Part shown: positions 1 through 7,280 of the stretch, in pieces
How the letters are laid out: each line of letters opens with the position of its first letter
Numbering within the stretch: the first letter of the stretch is position 1
Assembly: GCA_027364695.1 (NCBI GenBank)
Contig: DAHXOV010000100.1
Location: 1 to 14,612 of the forward strand
Direction of reading: 5' to 3'
DNA: 14,612 nucleotides
DNA from: a bacterium
Lineage (GTDB): Bacteria > Bacteroidota > Bacteroidia > B-17B0 > Aurantibacillaceae
Notes under the pieces: model-generated
The model's input: the letters and a program-made list of their open reading frames with translations, nothing else
Told to the model about the DNA's origin: nothing
Database searches by the model: none
Position numbers and translations under genes: made by a program

Positions 1-124
1 ATTCTATACAGTAGCATTCATTGATACATCCGCCGCTAATGGGGGTAATTTTGTTGAATATAAAATCAATGTTGTTTTGTTTTAAGTGGTGTTCTAGAAA
101 ACTTTGTTGGGTGTTGGTGAGCAT
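1..124 (-). CDS. Fructosamine/ketosamine kinase family protein, N-terminal fragment (runs off left edge)
   Basis: Only the first 41 codons are in the window; the gene continues past base 1. Reading from the ATG at 124-122, the fragment has an amphipathic start with the segment SFLEHHLKQNN, then ITPISGGCINECYCIE at residues 26-41. That last stretch resembles the opening of the fructosamine-3-kinase family, where a beta-strand is followed by a Gly-Gly-x-Ile-Asn turn and an aromatic strand at the kinase-like ATP site. Enzymes of this family phosphorylate sugar amines on glycated proteins for repair. A good -7 promoter box (141-148) lies 16 nt upstream of the start and supports it. The open plus-strand frame over the same bases is its codon-aligned antisense. 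A different aminoglycoside-phosphotransferase-like kinase is possible, because the catalytic core lies outside the window. Confidence 0.6.
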   Translation of the reverse strand, partial: MLTNTQQSFLEHHLKQNNIDFIFNKITPISGGCINECYCIE

Positions 125-130
125 GTGGGG

Positions 131-145
131 TTTTGCGTAGCAAAA
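131..145. repeat. Small inverted repeat at the kinase gene start point
   Basis: TTTTGC (131-136) and GCAAAA (140-145) are perfect 6-bp arms around a 3-nt centre. The repeat overlaps the minus-strand -7 box at 141-148 and the likely start point of transcription. It could be an operator or a 5' hairpin in a very short leader, or chance in AT-rich DNA. Confidence 0.3.
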
Positions 146-148
146 ATA
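141..148 (-). promoter_or_regulatory. Bacteroidota -7 promoter box for the left-edge kinase gene
   Basis: On the minus strand the bases read TATTTTTG, an exact match to TAnnTTTG. Transcription would begin roughly 12 nt before the ATG at 124. I found no convincing -33 TTG element at the usual spacing. Confidence 0.45.
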
Positions 149-180
149 ATTGAAATGAGTGAATGAAGTGGGGAAAATTT

Positions 181-229
181 TTGCGTGCGGTGGCAGAAGC
201 GGCAATACCGCTTCTGCCACCGCACGCAA
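181..229. repeat. Perfect 22-bp GC-rich inverted repeat with 5-nt loop
   Basis: The arms 181-202 and 208-229 are exact reverse complements (left arm begins TTGCGTGCGG, right arm ends CGCACGCAA) around the loop CAATA. Fifteen of the 22 arm positions are G or C, far above the AT-rich surroundings. No T-run follows either arm directly, and the element lies between the promoter boxes of two genes that point away from each other. A role as terminator for either is therefore not evident. It looks like a REP/BIME- or MITE-type extragenic palindrome, possibly one of many genome copies; this cannot be tested from one window. Confidence 0.8.
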
Positions 230-312
230 CGAGGGACACATCCAAATATTATAAAATAGATTCTTGAAGTTAATTTGTTGCAGAATTCGTACACATCTTA
301 AAAATTATTTCT

Positions 313-320
313 TACTTTTG
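313..320 (+). promoter_or_regulatory. Bacteroidota -7 promoter box for thrS
   Basis: TACTTTTG is an exact match to TAnnTTTG, 31 nt before the thrS ATG, giving a leader of about 25-30 nt. A TTG about 20 nt upstream is not present, so the -33 element is weak or absent. Confidence 0.5.
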
Positions 321-351
321 CCAACTTTAATTTAAAGTTTGTTTAGTATTT

Positions 352-2289
352 ATGGAAATTATCAATGTTAGTTTGCCTGATGGGTCTGTAAAGCAATATC
401 CTGTGGGACATACTGCACTGCAAATAGCAGAAAGTATCAGTCATTCTTTGGCTAAGAGGGTATTGTCAGCACTGGTAGATAATGAGATATGGGATGCTAC
501 AAGACCGATAAGTAAAGATTGTAAATTAAAATTACTTACATGGGAAGACGATGAAGGCAAGGCGACCTTGTGGCATTCTTCGGCACATTTGATGGCAGAA
601 GCGATAGAGCATTTATATCCTGGTGTTCGGTTTTGGGTAGGTCCACCTGTGGAAAATGGTTTTTATTATGATATAGATACAGGTGAGGAAAAAATCACAT
701 TGAATGATCTTGAAGTGATTGAAAAGAAAATGATGGAATTGGTAAAACAAAACCATCCATATATTAGGAAAGAAGTTTCAAAAAAAGAGGCTATAGAGTA
801 CTTCAAAGACAAAAAAGATCCATACAAATTGGATTTATTGGAAAAATTAAATGATGGCGACATCACTTTTTATACTCAGGGAAGTTTTACAGATTTATGC
901 AGAGGTCCTCATGTGCCAGATACGGGATATATTAAAGGGATAAAATTACTCACTGTAGCAGGTGCCTATTGGAAAGGGGATGAGAAGAATAAAATGCTCA
1001 CTCGTATTTATGGAATTTCATTTCCAAAGGAAAATGAATTAAAGGAATTTTTACATCAGCTGGAAGAAGCAAAAAGGAGGGATCATCGTAAGATAGGAAA
1101 AGATCTTGCTTTTTTTACTTTTTCTGAAAATGTGGGGATGGGTTTAGCATTATGGCTTCCAAGGGGGACTGTGGTTCGTTATGAATTGGAGCAGTTTTTG
1201 AGGAAGATACAAAATAAAAATGCTTATCAGCCGGTGGTTACGCCTCACATTGCTCAAAAGCAGTTGTATGTTATATCAGGACATTATGAGAAGTATGGTA
1301 AGGACTCGTTTCAGCCTATTCGTACGCCGCAGGAGGATGAAGAGTTTTTTCTCAAGCCGATGAATTGTCCGCATCATTGTGAGATATATCGGTCGTTGCC
1401 CAGGTCATACAAGGATTTACCATTGAGATTAGCAGAATTTGGTACTGTGTACAGGTATGAGCAACATGGAGAATTACACGGTTTGACGAGAGTGCGCGGA
1501 TTTACACAGGATGATGCCCATATATTTTGTACCAATGAACAGGTAAAAGGTGAGTTTAAGAAAGTGATAGATATAGTACTGAAAGTGTTTGAGGTATTTG
1601 GGTTTAAGGATTATGTGGCACAGGTATCTTTGAGAGACATGGAGAACAAGCAAAAGTATATTGGTAAGGAGGAGGCATGGGAGAAGGCGGAGCAATCTAT
1701 TATAGAAGCGGCACAAGAGAAGGGGTTGAAGACGAAAATAGAATATGGAGAAGCGGCTTTTTATGGACCTAAGTTAGATTTTATGGTGAAGGATGCCATT
1801 GGGAGAAAGTGGCAATTGGGTACCATTCAAGTAGATTACAATTTGCCTGAGCGATTTGAATTGGAGTACACAGGGGCAGACAATCAAAAGCATAGACCAG
1901 TGATGATACATCGTGCGCCCTTTGGTTCACTGGAAAGATTTATTGCTTTGTTGCTGGAACATACAGGAGGGAATTTGCCTGTATGGATATCTCCGCAACA
2001 AGTGGCTGTATTAGCTATATCAGAAAAATTTAATTTGTATGCAGAAAAAGTTGTACATTTGCTGTCTGAAAATAATATCAGAGTTTTATCAGATGATAGA
2101 AATGAGAAGATTGGGAAAAAAATTAGAGAAAGTGAATTGATGAAAATTCCATTTATGTTGGTTATTGGAGAAAAGGAAAAAGAAAATAATTTAGTATCTG
2201 TAAGGCAGCACAAGGTAGGTGATGTAGGTAGCATGAGTGTGGAAGAATTTATTCAACACATTAAAAACATCGTTGAAAATTATCAGTAA
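352..2289 (+). CDS. thrS: Threonine--tRNA ligase
   Basis: Class II aminoacyl-tRNA synthetase that charges tRNA-Thr in the cytoplasm and edits mischarged Ser-tRNA. At 645 residues it is essentially the length of the E. coli enzyme (642). In order: an N-terminal TGS domain (about 1-63), the second editing domain with HSSAH (H75, H79) and TDLCRGPH (C183, H187), the catalytic core (about 250-540), and the C-terminal anticodon-binding domain (about 545-645). The catalytic zinc ligands are visible as C339 in MNCPHH, H390 in TQDDAH and H520 in MIHRAP. Class II motif 3 is GSLERF (525-530). All editing and zinc residues are kept. The start has no Shine-Dalgarno, as is usual in this phylum, but lies just after a good -7 box. 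It opens the thrS-infC-rpmI-rplT cluster. Confidence 0.98.
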   Translation: MEIINVSLPDGSVKQYPVGHTALQIAESISHSLAKRVLSALVDNEIWDATRPISKDCKLKLLTWEDDEGKATLWHSSAHLMAEAIEHLYPGVRFWVGPPVENGFYYDIDTGEEKITLNDLEVIEKKMMELVKQNHPYIRKEVSKKEAIEYFKDKKDPYKLDLLEKLNDGDITFYTQGSFTDLCRGPHVPDTGYIKGIKLLTVAGAYWKGDEKNKMLTRIYGISFPKENELKEFLHQLEEAKRRDHRKIGKDLAFFTFSENVGMGLALWLPRGTVVRYELEQFLRKIQNKNAYQPVVTPHIAQKQLYVISGHYEKYGKDSFQPIRTPQEDEEFFLKPMNCPHHCEIYRSLPRSYKDLPLRLAEFGTVYRYEQHGELHGLTRVRGFTQDDAHIFCTNEQVKGEFKKVIDIVLKVFEVFGFKDYVAQVSLRDMENKQKYIGKEEAWEKAEQSIIEAAQEKGLKTKIEYGEAAFYGPKLDFMVKDAIGRKWQLGTIQVDYNLPERFELEYTGADNQKHRPVMIHRAPFGSLERFIALLLEHTGGNLPVWISPQQVAVLAISEKFNLYAEKVVHLLSENNIRVLSDDRNEKIGKKIRESELMKIPFMLVIGEKEKENNLVSVRQHKVGDVGSMSVEEFIQHIKNIVENYQ

Positions 2290-2379
2290 TAATGCAGTGG
2301 ATGACTAAGAAAGGTATTTATTTAACGATGCTGTTTATATTTCAAAAAGTTGGTATAAAAAATTTAATCAATATAATAG

Positions 2380-2937
2380 ATGAGTAAAAAAGGACTAAAA
2401 GAGGGGTTTATTCGCCCTGGTGTAAAAAAACATGAACATAGAATCAATGAAGAAATTACAACTTCGGAAGTAAGAATAGTAGGTGAAGGTATAGAATCTG
2501 CCGTGGTACCTATTCGAAAAGCATTAGAAATTGCTCGAGAAAAAGGACTGGATATTGTAGAGATATCGCCTACGGCACAACCTCCTGTGTGTAAGGTGAT
2601 TGACTATGGAAAATTTTTATACGAGAAAAAGAAAAAAGAGAAAGAAATTAAAGCCAAAACGTTAAAGGTGGTGGTGAAAGATATTCGCTTTTCACCGCAT
2701 ATTGACGAGCATGACTTTGGTTTCAAAAAGAAACATGCAGAAGAATTTTTGAAAGAAGGATACAAGGTAAGGGCTTTTATATTTTTTAGAGGCAGAGAAA
2801 TTGTATTTAAGGAAAAAGGCGAAGAACTTTTAATGCGGTTTGCAGCGGAATTAGAAGAACTGGGCTTGCCTGAGGATATGCCAAAAATGGAGGGCAAAAA
2901 AATGCAGATTATAATTGCTCCTAGAAAGAAGAGATAA
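2380..2937 (+). CDS. infC: Translation initiation factor IF-3
   Basis: IF-3 binds the 30S subunit, prevents premature joining of 50S and checks the start codon and initiator tRNA. The 185-residue protein has both halves. The N-terminal domain opens with HRINEEI near residue 20 and carries the family signature around ISPTAQPPVCKVIDYGKF (63-80). A Lys-rich linker helix follows (about 81-93), then the C-terminal ribosome-binding domain (about 94-185) with KDIRFSPHIDEHDF and VRAFIFFRGRE. A basic extension of some 18 residues precedes the core. The start is a normal ATG, not the rare AUU that E. coli uses for autocontrol, so that particular feedback is not expected here. It lies 90 nt after thrS and is probably co-transcribed with it. 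Confidence 0.97.
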   Translation: MSKKGLKEGFIRPGVKKHEHRINEEITTSEVRIVGEGIESAVVPIRKALEIAREKGLDIVEISPTAQPPVCKVIDYGKFLYEKKKKEKEIKAKTLKVVVKDIRFSPHIDEHDFGFKKKHAEEFLKEGYKVRAFIFFRGREIVFKEKGEELLMRFAAELEELGLPEDMPKMEGKKMQIIIAPRKKR

Positions 2938-3199
2938 ATGGTATATTTGTTTTCTGGCGCATCCATAGAGTACAGTGTTATTTTTTATTTTTCTGAATAA
3001 GTTATACAAGCAGATGGATGATCGTAGATGGGGCTTTTTGTTGGTCAGAGATCGCAGTTAATTGTTTTTCTTATTCGTATCATCAGAGAGGATTAAAGTT
3101 CAAAAATGGTTGATTGATAAGCAGTTATAGTAAATGAAAAAAATTATTTTGAAATATGGGAAATTATTTTGTACAATTGCAGCCCTTAAAATTGATTTT

Positions 3200-3394
3200 A
3201 TGCCAAAAATAAAAACTAACTCTAGCGCTAAGAAAAGATTTAAAGTAACAGGTAGTGGAAAGATTATGAGAAAAAAAGCATACAAAAACCATATCCTGAC
3301 CAAAAAGGAAAAAGACAGAAAACGCCAATTAGGAAGAATGGCAGAAGTGCATCATTCTGATTTGAATAATGTTAAATATCTACTTAATAAATAA
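3200..3394 (+). CDS. rpmI: 50S ribosomal protein L35
   Basis: A 64-residue basic protein of the large ribosomal subunit, the normal L35 length. It begins [20 protein letters not shown], the typical L35 opening, and continues with the Lys/Arg-rich stretch around [15 protein letters not shown] and a C-terminal NNVKYLL. An upstream in-frame ATG at 3134 would add 22 residues (a hydrophobic [23 protein letters not shown] stretch) not found in L35, so the start at 3200 is chosen. The 262-nt gap from infC is long for this cluster and may hold a separate promoter or control RNA, though no good -7 box was found. Confidence 0.96.
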   Translation: MPKIKTNSSAKKRFKVTGSGKIMRKKAYKNHILTKKEKDRKRQLGRMAEVHHSDLNNVKYLLNK

Positions 3395-3415
3395 ACTATC
3401 CTTCATCATTAACCC

Positions 3416-3460
3416 GAGTGTTCAGCATTAAGCACCTGAATTTTTAGGTCGCTGCCACTC
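3416..3460 (+). promoter_or_regulatory. Possible RNA stem-loop between rpmI and rplT
   Basis: Three nested helices can be drawn by eye: GAGTG (3416-3420) with CACTC (3456-3460), CAGC (3423-3426) with GCTG (3451-3454), and ACCT (3434-3437) with AGGT (3446-3449). Small internal loops separate them, and the last helix ends 16 nt before the rplT start codon. L20 is known in other bacteria to repress its own operon by binding a structured mRNA site, so an autocontrol element is conceivable. A processing site or chance pairing is equally possible without comparative data. Confidence 0.3.
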
Positions 3461-3476
3461 ACAAAATTCTAAATAT

Positions 3477-3821
3477 ATGGCAAGATCAGTTAATTCAGCA
3501 GCAAGCAGAGAGAGAAGAAAAAGAATTTTAAAACAAACTAAAGGCTACTGGGGCGCCAGAAAGAATGTGTGGACCATAGCCAAAAATACCTTTGAAAAGG
3601 GTTTGACTTACGCTTACAAACACCGCAAACTCAAAAAAAGAGAAATACGTGGCTTATGGATTCAAAGAATCAATGCGGCTGTAAGACAATATGGGCTTTC
3701 GTATAGCCAGTTCATTGATAAGCTGAAGAAAAAGAATATAGATTTGAACAGGAAGGTATTGGCTGACTTGGCTATGAATCATCCTGAAGCATTCAGGTCT
3801 GTTGTTGAGAAAGTAAAATAA
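3477..3821 (+). CDS. rplT: 50S ribosomal protein L20
   Basis: Large-subunit protein that binds 23S rRNA directly and is needed early in 50S assembly; in several bacteria it also represses its own operon. The 114-residue protein has the family layout: a highly basic extended N-terminus ([20 protein letters not shown], then [10 protein letters not shown] at 21-30), followed by the globular C-terminal half with [20 protein letters not shown] (58-77) and [17 protein letters not shown] (90-106). Length is normal (115-120 is usual). It lies 82 nt after rpmI and is the last gene of the cluster. A weak hairpin with T-rich tail follows. Confidence 0.97.
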   Translation: MARSVNSAASRERRKRILKQTKGYWGARKNVWTIAKNTFEKGLTYAYKHRKLKKREIRGLWIQRINAAVRQYGLSYSQFIDKLKKKNIDLNRKVLADLAMNHPEAFRSVVEKVK

Positions 3822-3858
3822 TTTAGATTTTATTTTTAGTACAAAAAAGTTCAAGCAG

Positions 3859-3880
3859 AACCCTTTTGGGTTTTAAATTT
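3859..3880 (+). terminator. Weak intrinsic terminator after rplT
   Basis: AACCC (3859-3863) and GGGTT (3868-3872) form a 5-bp stem with a TTTT loop. The sequence then continues T-rich (TTAAATTTTG). It lies 38 nt after the rplT stop, in the gap between the converging rplT and recA. The stem is short, so termination strength is uncertain. Confidence 0.4.
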
Positions 3881-3932
3881 TGTTCACTGAAAAACTGAAG
3901 GGTTTAATTTTTGACTTGAAAAATCAGTGTTA

Positions 3933-4985
3933 TTAAAATGCTTGTGCTACTTCTTTGAGGGCGGCTCTTACTTTTTCTTCAAGTTCTGCCATTAACTCTA
4001 TATTGTCTTTTAATACTTGCTTTAATGCTTCTCTACCTTGTGCTAATTTGGTATCATGGTAAGAAAACCATGAGCCACTTTTTTTAATAACAGTTTTTTC
4101 TACGCCCATGTCTATGATTTCTCCTATTTTGCTAATACCTTCTCCAAATACAATATCAAATTCTGCTTGTTTAAATGGTGGGGCTATTTTGTTTTTTACC
4201 ACTTTTACTCTTACACGGTTGCCCGTTATATTTTCACCTTCTTTGATTTGTGCTATTTTTCTGATATCAAGGCGTACGGAAGCGTAGAATTTTAATGCAT
4301 TTCCACCAGTGGTGGTTTCTGGATTTCCAAACATGATACCGATTTTTTCTCTCAACTGGTTGATAAAAATACAACAACATCCTGTTTTATTGATGGTAGC
4401 AGTCATTTTTCGTAGTGCCTGACTCATCAATCTTGCTTGCAAACCCATTTTACTGTCGCCCATTTCACCCTCTATTTCTGATTTTGGTGTGAGAGCGGCT
4501 ACAGAGTCAATCACTATAATATCTATGGCGCCTGAACGGATTAAATTATCTGCTATTTCTAATGCTTGTTCTCCATTATCAGGTTGAGAAATGAGTAGAC
4601 TTTCTGTATCTACGCCTAATTTTTCGGCATAAGTCTTATCAAAAGCATGCTCTGCATCTATGATGGCGGCAATGCCTCCATTTTTTTGCGCATTAGCAAT
4701 AGCGTGGATAGCCAAAGTGGTTTTACCGGATGATTCAGGTCCAAAAATTTCAACTACTCTTCCTCTTGGAAGGCCGCCAATACCAAGTGCGATATCCAAT
4801 CCTATGGAGCCAGTAGAGATGGCTTCTAATGGTTCTATTACGGTATCACCAAGTTTCATTATAGTTCCTTTCCCATAGCTTTTTTCAAGCATTTCAATGG
4901 TAGAAGTTAAGGCTTTTATTTTTTCCGGATTGGGGGCTTTTTTATTATTTTCTTTCATTGCTATTTCTTCGCTTTTTTTTGCCAT
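3933..4985 (-). CDS. recA: Recombinase RecA
   Basis: RecA forms ATP-dependent filaments on single-stranded DNA, carries out strand exchange and triggers LexA-type self-cleavage. The 350-residue protein has a short Lys-rich N-terminal arm and polymerisation helix (about 20-45), Walker A GPESSGKT (82-89), the catalytic segment around AEHAFD (111-116, with E112), Walker [11 protein letters not shown] (156-165, D160), and DNA-binding loop L2 with [18 protein letters not shown] (219-236). The C-terminal domain follows (about 270-350). Three adjacent cysteines (203-205) precede [10 protein letters not shown]; this segment is hydrophobic in RecA generally. The N-terminal codons contain a run of eight A (4973-4980). 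It is transcribed alone, convergent with rplT and divergent from corA. I see no LexA box. Confidence 0.98.
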   Translation of the reverse strand: MAKKSEEIAMKENNKKAPNPEKIKALTSTIEMLEKSYGKGTIMKLGDTVIEPLEAISTGSIGLDIALGIGGLPRGRVVEIFGPESSGKTTLAIHAIANAQKNGGIAAIIDAEHAFDKTYAEKLGVDTESLLISQPDNGEQALEIADNLIRSGAIDIIVIDSVAALTPKSEIEGEMGDSKMGLQARLMSQALRKMTATINKTGCCCIFINQLREKIGIMFGNPETTTGGNALKFYASVRLDIRKIAQIKEGENITGNRVRVKVVKNKIAPPFKQAEFDIVFGEGISKIGEIIDMGVEKTVIKKSGSWFSYHDTKLAQGREALKQVLKDNIELMAELEEKVRAALKEVAQAF

Positions 4986-5029
4986 ATATTTAATTTTCCT
5001 GTAAATTTACTGCACTTATATCTATATTT

Positions 5030-5059
5030 CCAAGATAAAAAATAAAAAGTTTTCAACAA
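5030..5059 (-). promoter_or_regulatory. Candidate recA promoter
   Basis: On the minus strand TTG (5059-5057) and, after 19 nt, TATCTTGG (5037-5030) resemble the Bacteroidota -33 TTG and -7 TAnnTTTG with one mismatch in the latter. The leader would be about 40 nt. The corA start codon at 5068 lies just beyond it on the other strand. Confidence 0.3.
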
Positions 5060-5067
5060 GTATTTTT

Positions 5068-6180
5068 ATGAAGCATCCGGATCCTGATATTACTCATCCA
5101 AAAATAGGATTAGCGCCAGGTACGATTAAATATACGGGCAGCGCTCCAAAAGAGAGAGTAAAGTTGACGGTTTTTGTATATAATGAAAGTTTTATAGAAA
5201 TGAAAGTTTATTATGATTGGTCTGAGTTGGAGAAATATATTCAAAAATTTGATGATTCGTATGTGAAATGGCTGAATGTAGATGGGATCAATCATATTCA
5301 TCTTATTGAAAAAGTGGGTGAGCATTACAAGGTACATTCATTGTCTTTAGAAGATATTGTGCATATAGAACAAAGACCAAAGTTTGAAGAATTTGACCAT
5401 TACTTAATGTGTATTTTCCGGGCATTTTATTATCTTGAAGGTTCCGATGATGCACATAAGATGCAGAATTTGATTTCCGAACAGTTGAGTGTAGTGTTAG
5501 CCAAAGATAATACGCTTATTTCGTTTCAAGAAAATATATCTGTTGATCCATTTGAAATCATCAGAAAAAGGTTATCTAACAACAAAAGTAAAATTCGCAG
5601 AGCAAAAGCCGATTATCTTTTTTATGCTTTATTGGATGCTACGATAGACTATTATTTTTTGTGTGTAGAAAAGTTGGGAGATAGAATAGAGGGTTTAGAA
5701 TCAGAGGTTATTAAAGATAAATCAATAAGTATTTCTGCAAAAAATTTATTTAAGATATATCGTTTGAAAAAAGATATTATTCAACTTAGAAAAATAGTAT
5801 GGCCAATGCGAGATATGGTAAATAGTATCTTGCACAGCGATAATGAAATGATTTCAGAAAACACTAAGTTTTATTTGCGGGATGTTTATGACCACGTGGT
5901 GAGAATAATAGATGGTATTGAAACGCAGAGAGAGTTGGTATCAGGGCTGATTGATTTTTATTTATCTATGAATGCGAATAAGATGAACGATGTGATGAAA
6001 TTTCTCACTATGATTTCTACTATTTTTATTCCTGTTACTTTTATTGCAGGTATTTATGGAATGAATTTTGATATCATGCCTGAACTTCGTCATCCATACG
6101 GCTATTTCATTGTTTTAATACTCATGTTCATTATTATTTTAACCTTACTTTTTTATTTTCGCAAGAAACGATGGATGTAG
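5068..6180 (+). CDS. corA: CorA-family magnesium/divalent metal transporter
   Basis: Inner-membrane pentameric channel that admits Mg2+ (often also Co2+ or Ni2+). The 370-residue protein has a large soluble N-terminal domain (about 1-300), with the conserved core SLSLEDIVHIEQRPKFEEF (91-109) that typifies CorA. The long stalk helix follows (about 200-315). The first membrane segment (about 313-331) ends in the signature YGMNF (330-334, GMN at 331-333), and the second is about 345-364. The C-terminus is the usual short basic tail RKKRWM. All the family hallmarks are present. It starts 82 nt from the divergent recA and converges on the sulfotransferase gene 35 nt beyond its stop, so it is probably a single-gene unit. 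The first 20 residues (KIGLAPGTIKYTG) look like the start seen in Bacteroidota CorA proteins, which supports this ATG. Confidence 0.93.
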   Translation: MKHPDPDITHPKIGLAPGTIKYTGSAPKERVKLTVFVYNESFIEMKVYYDWSELEKYIQKFDDSYVKWLNVDGINHIHLIEKVGEHYKVHSLSLEDIVHIEQRPKFEEFDHYLMCIFRAFYYLEGSDDAHKMQNLISEQLSVVLAKDNTLISFQENISVDPFEIIRKRLSNNKSKIRRAKADYLFYALLDATIDYYFLCVEKLGDRIEGLESEVIKDKSISISAKNLFKIYRLKKDIIQLRKIVWPMRDMVNSILHSDNEMISENTKFYLRDVYDHVVRIIDGIETQRELVSGLIDFYLSMNANKMNDVMKFLTMISTIFIPVTFIAGIYGMNFDIMPELRHPYGYFIVLILMFIIILTLLFYFRKKRWM

Positions 6181-6215
6181 GTTAATGTGTTACTTTGCTT
6201 GGATATGAGTGAAAT

Positions 6216-7277
6216 TTAAGGATTGGTAGATGATTTACCTTTTATTTTTTTAATTAGAATTTTAATGAAGATAGGTAATTTTAAATATAATTTCAAAAAA
6301 TAATATCTTTTTATTCTTGCTTTTAATAATTGAAATTTATCCCAAATGGTTAATTGTGTGGTACCTTGTGAATATAAATCATATTTCAAATAGTTTGCTG
6401 TATTTCCACATATTGTAGCAATTTTTTGTAATTGATCTGTACTTAATTCTTTTTGCCATAAGCCTATTTTATCTTTCGAAATGGGCTTTAATAAACCACT
6501 GTGAAAGTCCAGCATTTTTTGATAATAGGCTTCACCTACAGCAGGTCTTTTAAGTTCAATAAATCTTTTGTAAGTATCTTGAAAATTCAGCATTTCAGGA
6601 AAATATCTGACATTTAAGAAATTGCATATACTTTGAATACATTGTTCTGTCTGCAAAATTAAATCTTCATAATGCACAATCAATATATTTTTTGAATCTA
6701 CTTTTTCAAAAAGATGTTTTACACTCATATAGGTATCATTCCATATCCCTGATAAATAAACAATATCGGTGGTATGATGGAGATTTCTTTTTTTTCTAAT
6801 TAGCACATTATCTCTCACATCTCGGGTTAGTATAATAAATTTTGAATCAGGAAAAATTTTTAAAACATCTTTGAGGTAGTATAAAAATTTAATTTGTTTA
6901 TCTGCAATTACTTTGAGTTCTGATTTGTCTTTTAAATCAAAAAAGTGATAATAAATGAAGCGAATGAGTGTTTGATATGGCAAATGTTCTCTGTGTTGCA
7001 GTAAATGATTTTTGAAGATTTTCAGATGGCTAAAAAACATATTTAAATTTTTTTCTGAGAGATATACAAAGTCATGGACGAGTTGATGGATTTCTTTTTC
7101 AGAGTATTTTATTTTTTGTCGGTATTTTGGATATAAGTATAGAGCAAATAATTCCTCTGATGTAGCAAGTATTTCAGGTGATTGATTGAGTATAGAATTT
7201 AATAAACTGCTGCCTGTTCTTTCTGTACACAGAATGAAGTGAATCGGTAAGTTTTGTATTCTTTGAATATCTATCAT
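6216..7277 (-). CDS. Sulfotransferase family protein (PAPS-dependent)
   Basis: Likely transfers sulfate from PAPS to a hydroxyl or amino group of an unknown acceptor, often a carbohydrate or lipid. Of 353 residues, the 5'-phosphosulfate-binding loop is visible near the N-terminus as FILCTERTGSSLL (14-26). The 3'-phosphate-binding region is KFIILTRDVRDNVLIRKKRN (146-165), the strand-Arg-Asp-x-Arg-Asp arrangement of this fold. HYEDLI (202-207) and the helix after it match the family core. The last 35 residues are basic and hydrophobic (around FLKLYLKLPIFIKILIKKIKG), suggesting contact with the membrane. There is no signal peptide, so it should act in the cytoplasm. It starts 3 nt after the sugar transporter stop and is almost certainly co-transcribed. 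The substrate cannot be read from the sequence. Confidence 0.82.
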   Translation of the reverse strand: MIDIQRIQNLPIHFILCTERTGSSLLNSILNQSPEILATSEELFALYLYPKYRQKIKYSEKEIHQLVHDFVYLSEKNLNMFFSHLKIFKNHLLQHREHLPYQTLIRFIYYHFFDLKDKSELKVIADKQIKFLYYLKDVLKIFPDSKFIILTRDVRDNVLIRKKRNLHHTTDIVYLSGIWNDTYMSVKHLFEKVDSKNILIVHYEDLILQTEQCIQSICNFLNVRYFPEMLNFQDTYKRFIELKRPAVGEAYYQKMLDFHSGLLKPISKDKIGLWQKELSTDQLQKIATICGNTANYLKYDLYSQGTTQLTIWDKFQLLKARIKRYYFLKLYLKLPIFIKILIKKIKGKSSTNP

Positions 7278-7280
7278 TGT

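Noticed and set aside
2..85. Open plus-strand frame at the left edge that could be the C-terminal end of a protein ending in Phe
   Set aside because: It is codon-aligned antisense to the minus-strand kinase-like start, which carries a recognisable motif; 27 open codons alone are not evidence.
181..229. Palindrome as a terminator
   Set aside because: No gene ends toward it from either side and no T-run directly follows an arm; it is kept as a repeat of unknown role.
94..294. 66-codon minus-strand frame across the thrS upstream region
   Set aside because: It runs straight through the perfect palindrome and overlaps the better-supported kinase start in another frame; no protein-like features.
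1884..2234. 116-codon minus-strand frame inside thrS, and similar long antisense frames inside infC, the MFS gene and others
   Set aside because: They lie wholly or almost wholly within well-supported genes on the other strand and show no domain; they are shadows of those genes.
3134..3199. Longer rpmI start adding 22 residues
   Set aside because: L35 proteins begin at MPKIKT and are about 64 residues long; the extension has no counterpart.
4371..4379. Three consecutive cysteines in RecA as a special metal or redox site
   Set aside because: They lie in a buried hydrophobic strand before FINQ, and Cys there is, as I recall, common in Bacteroidota RecA.
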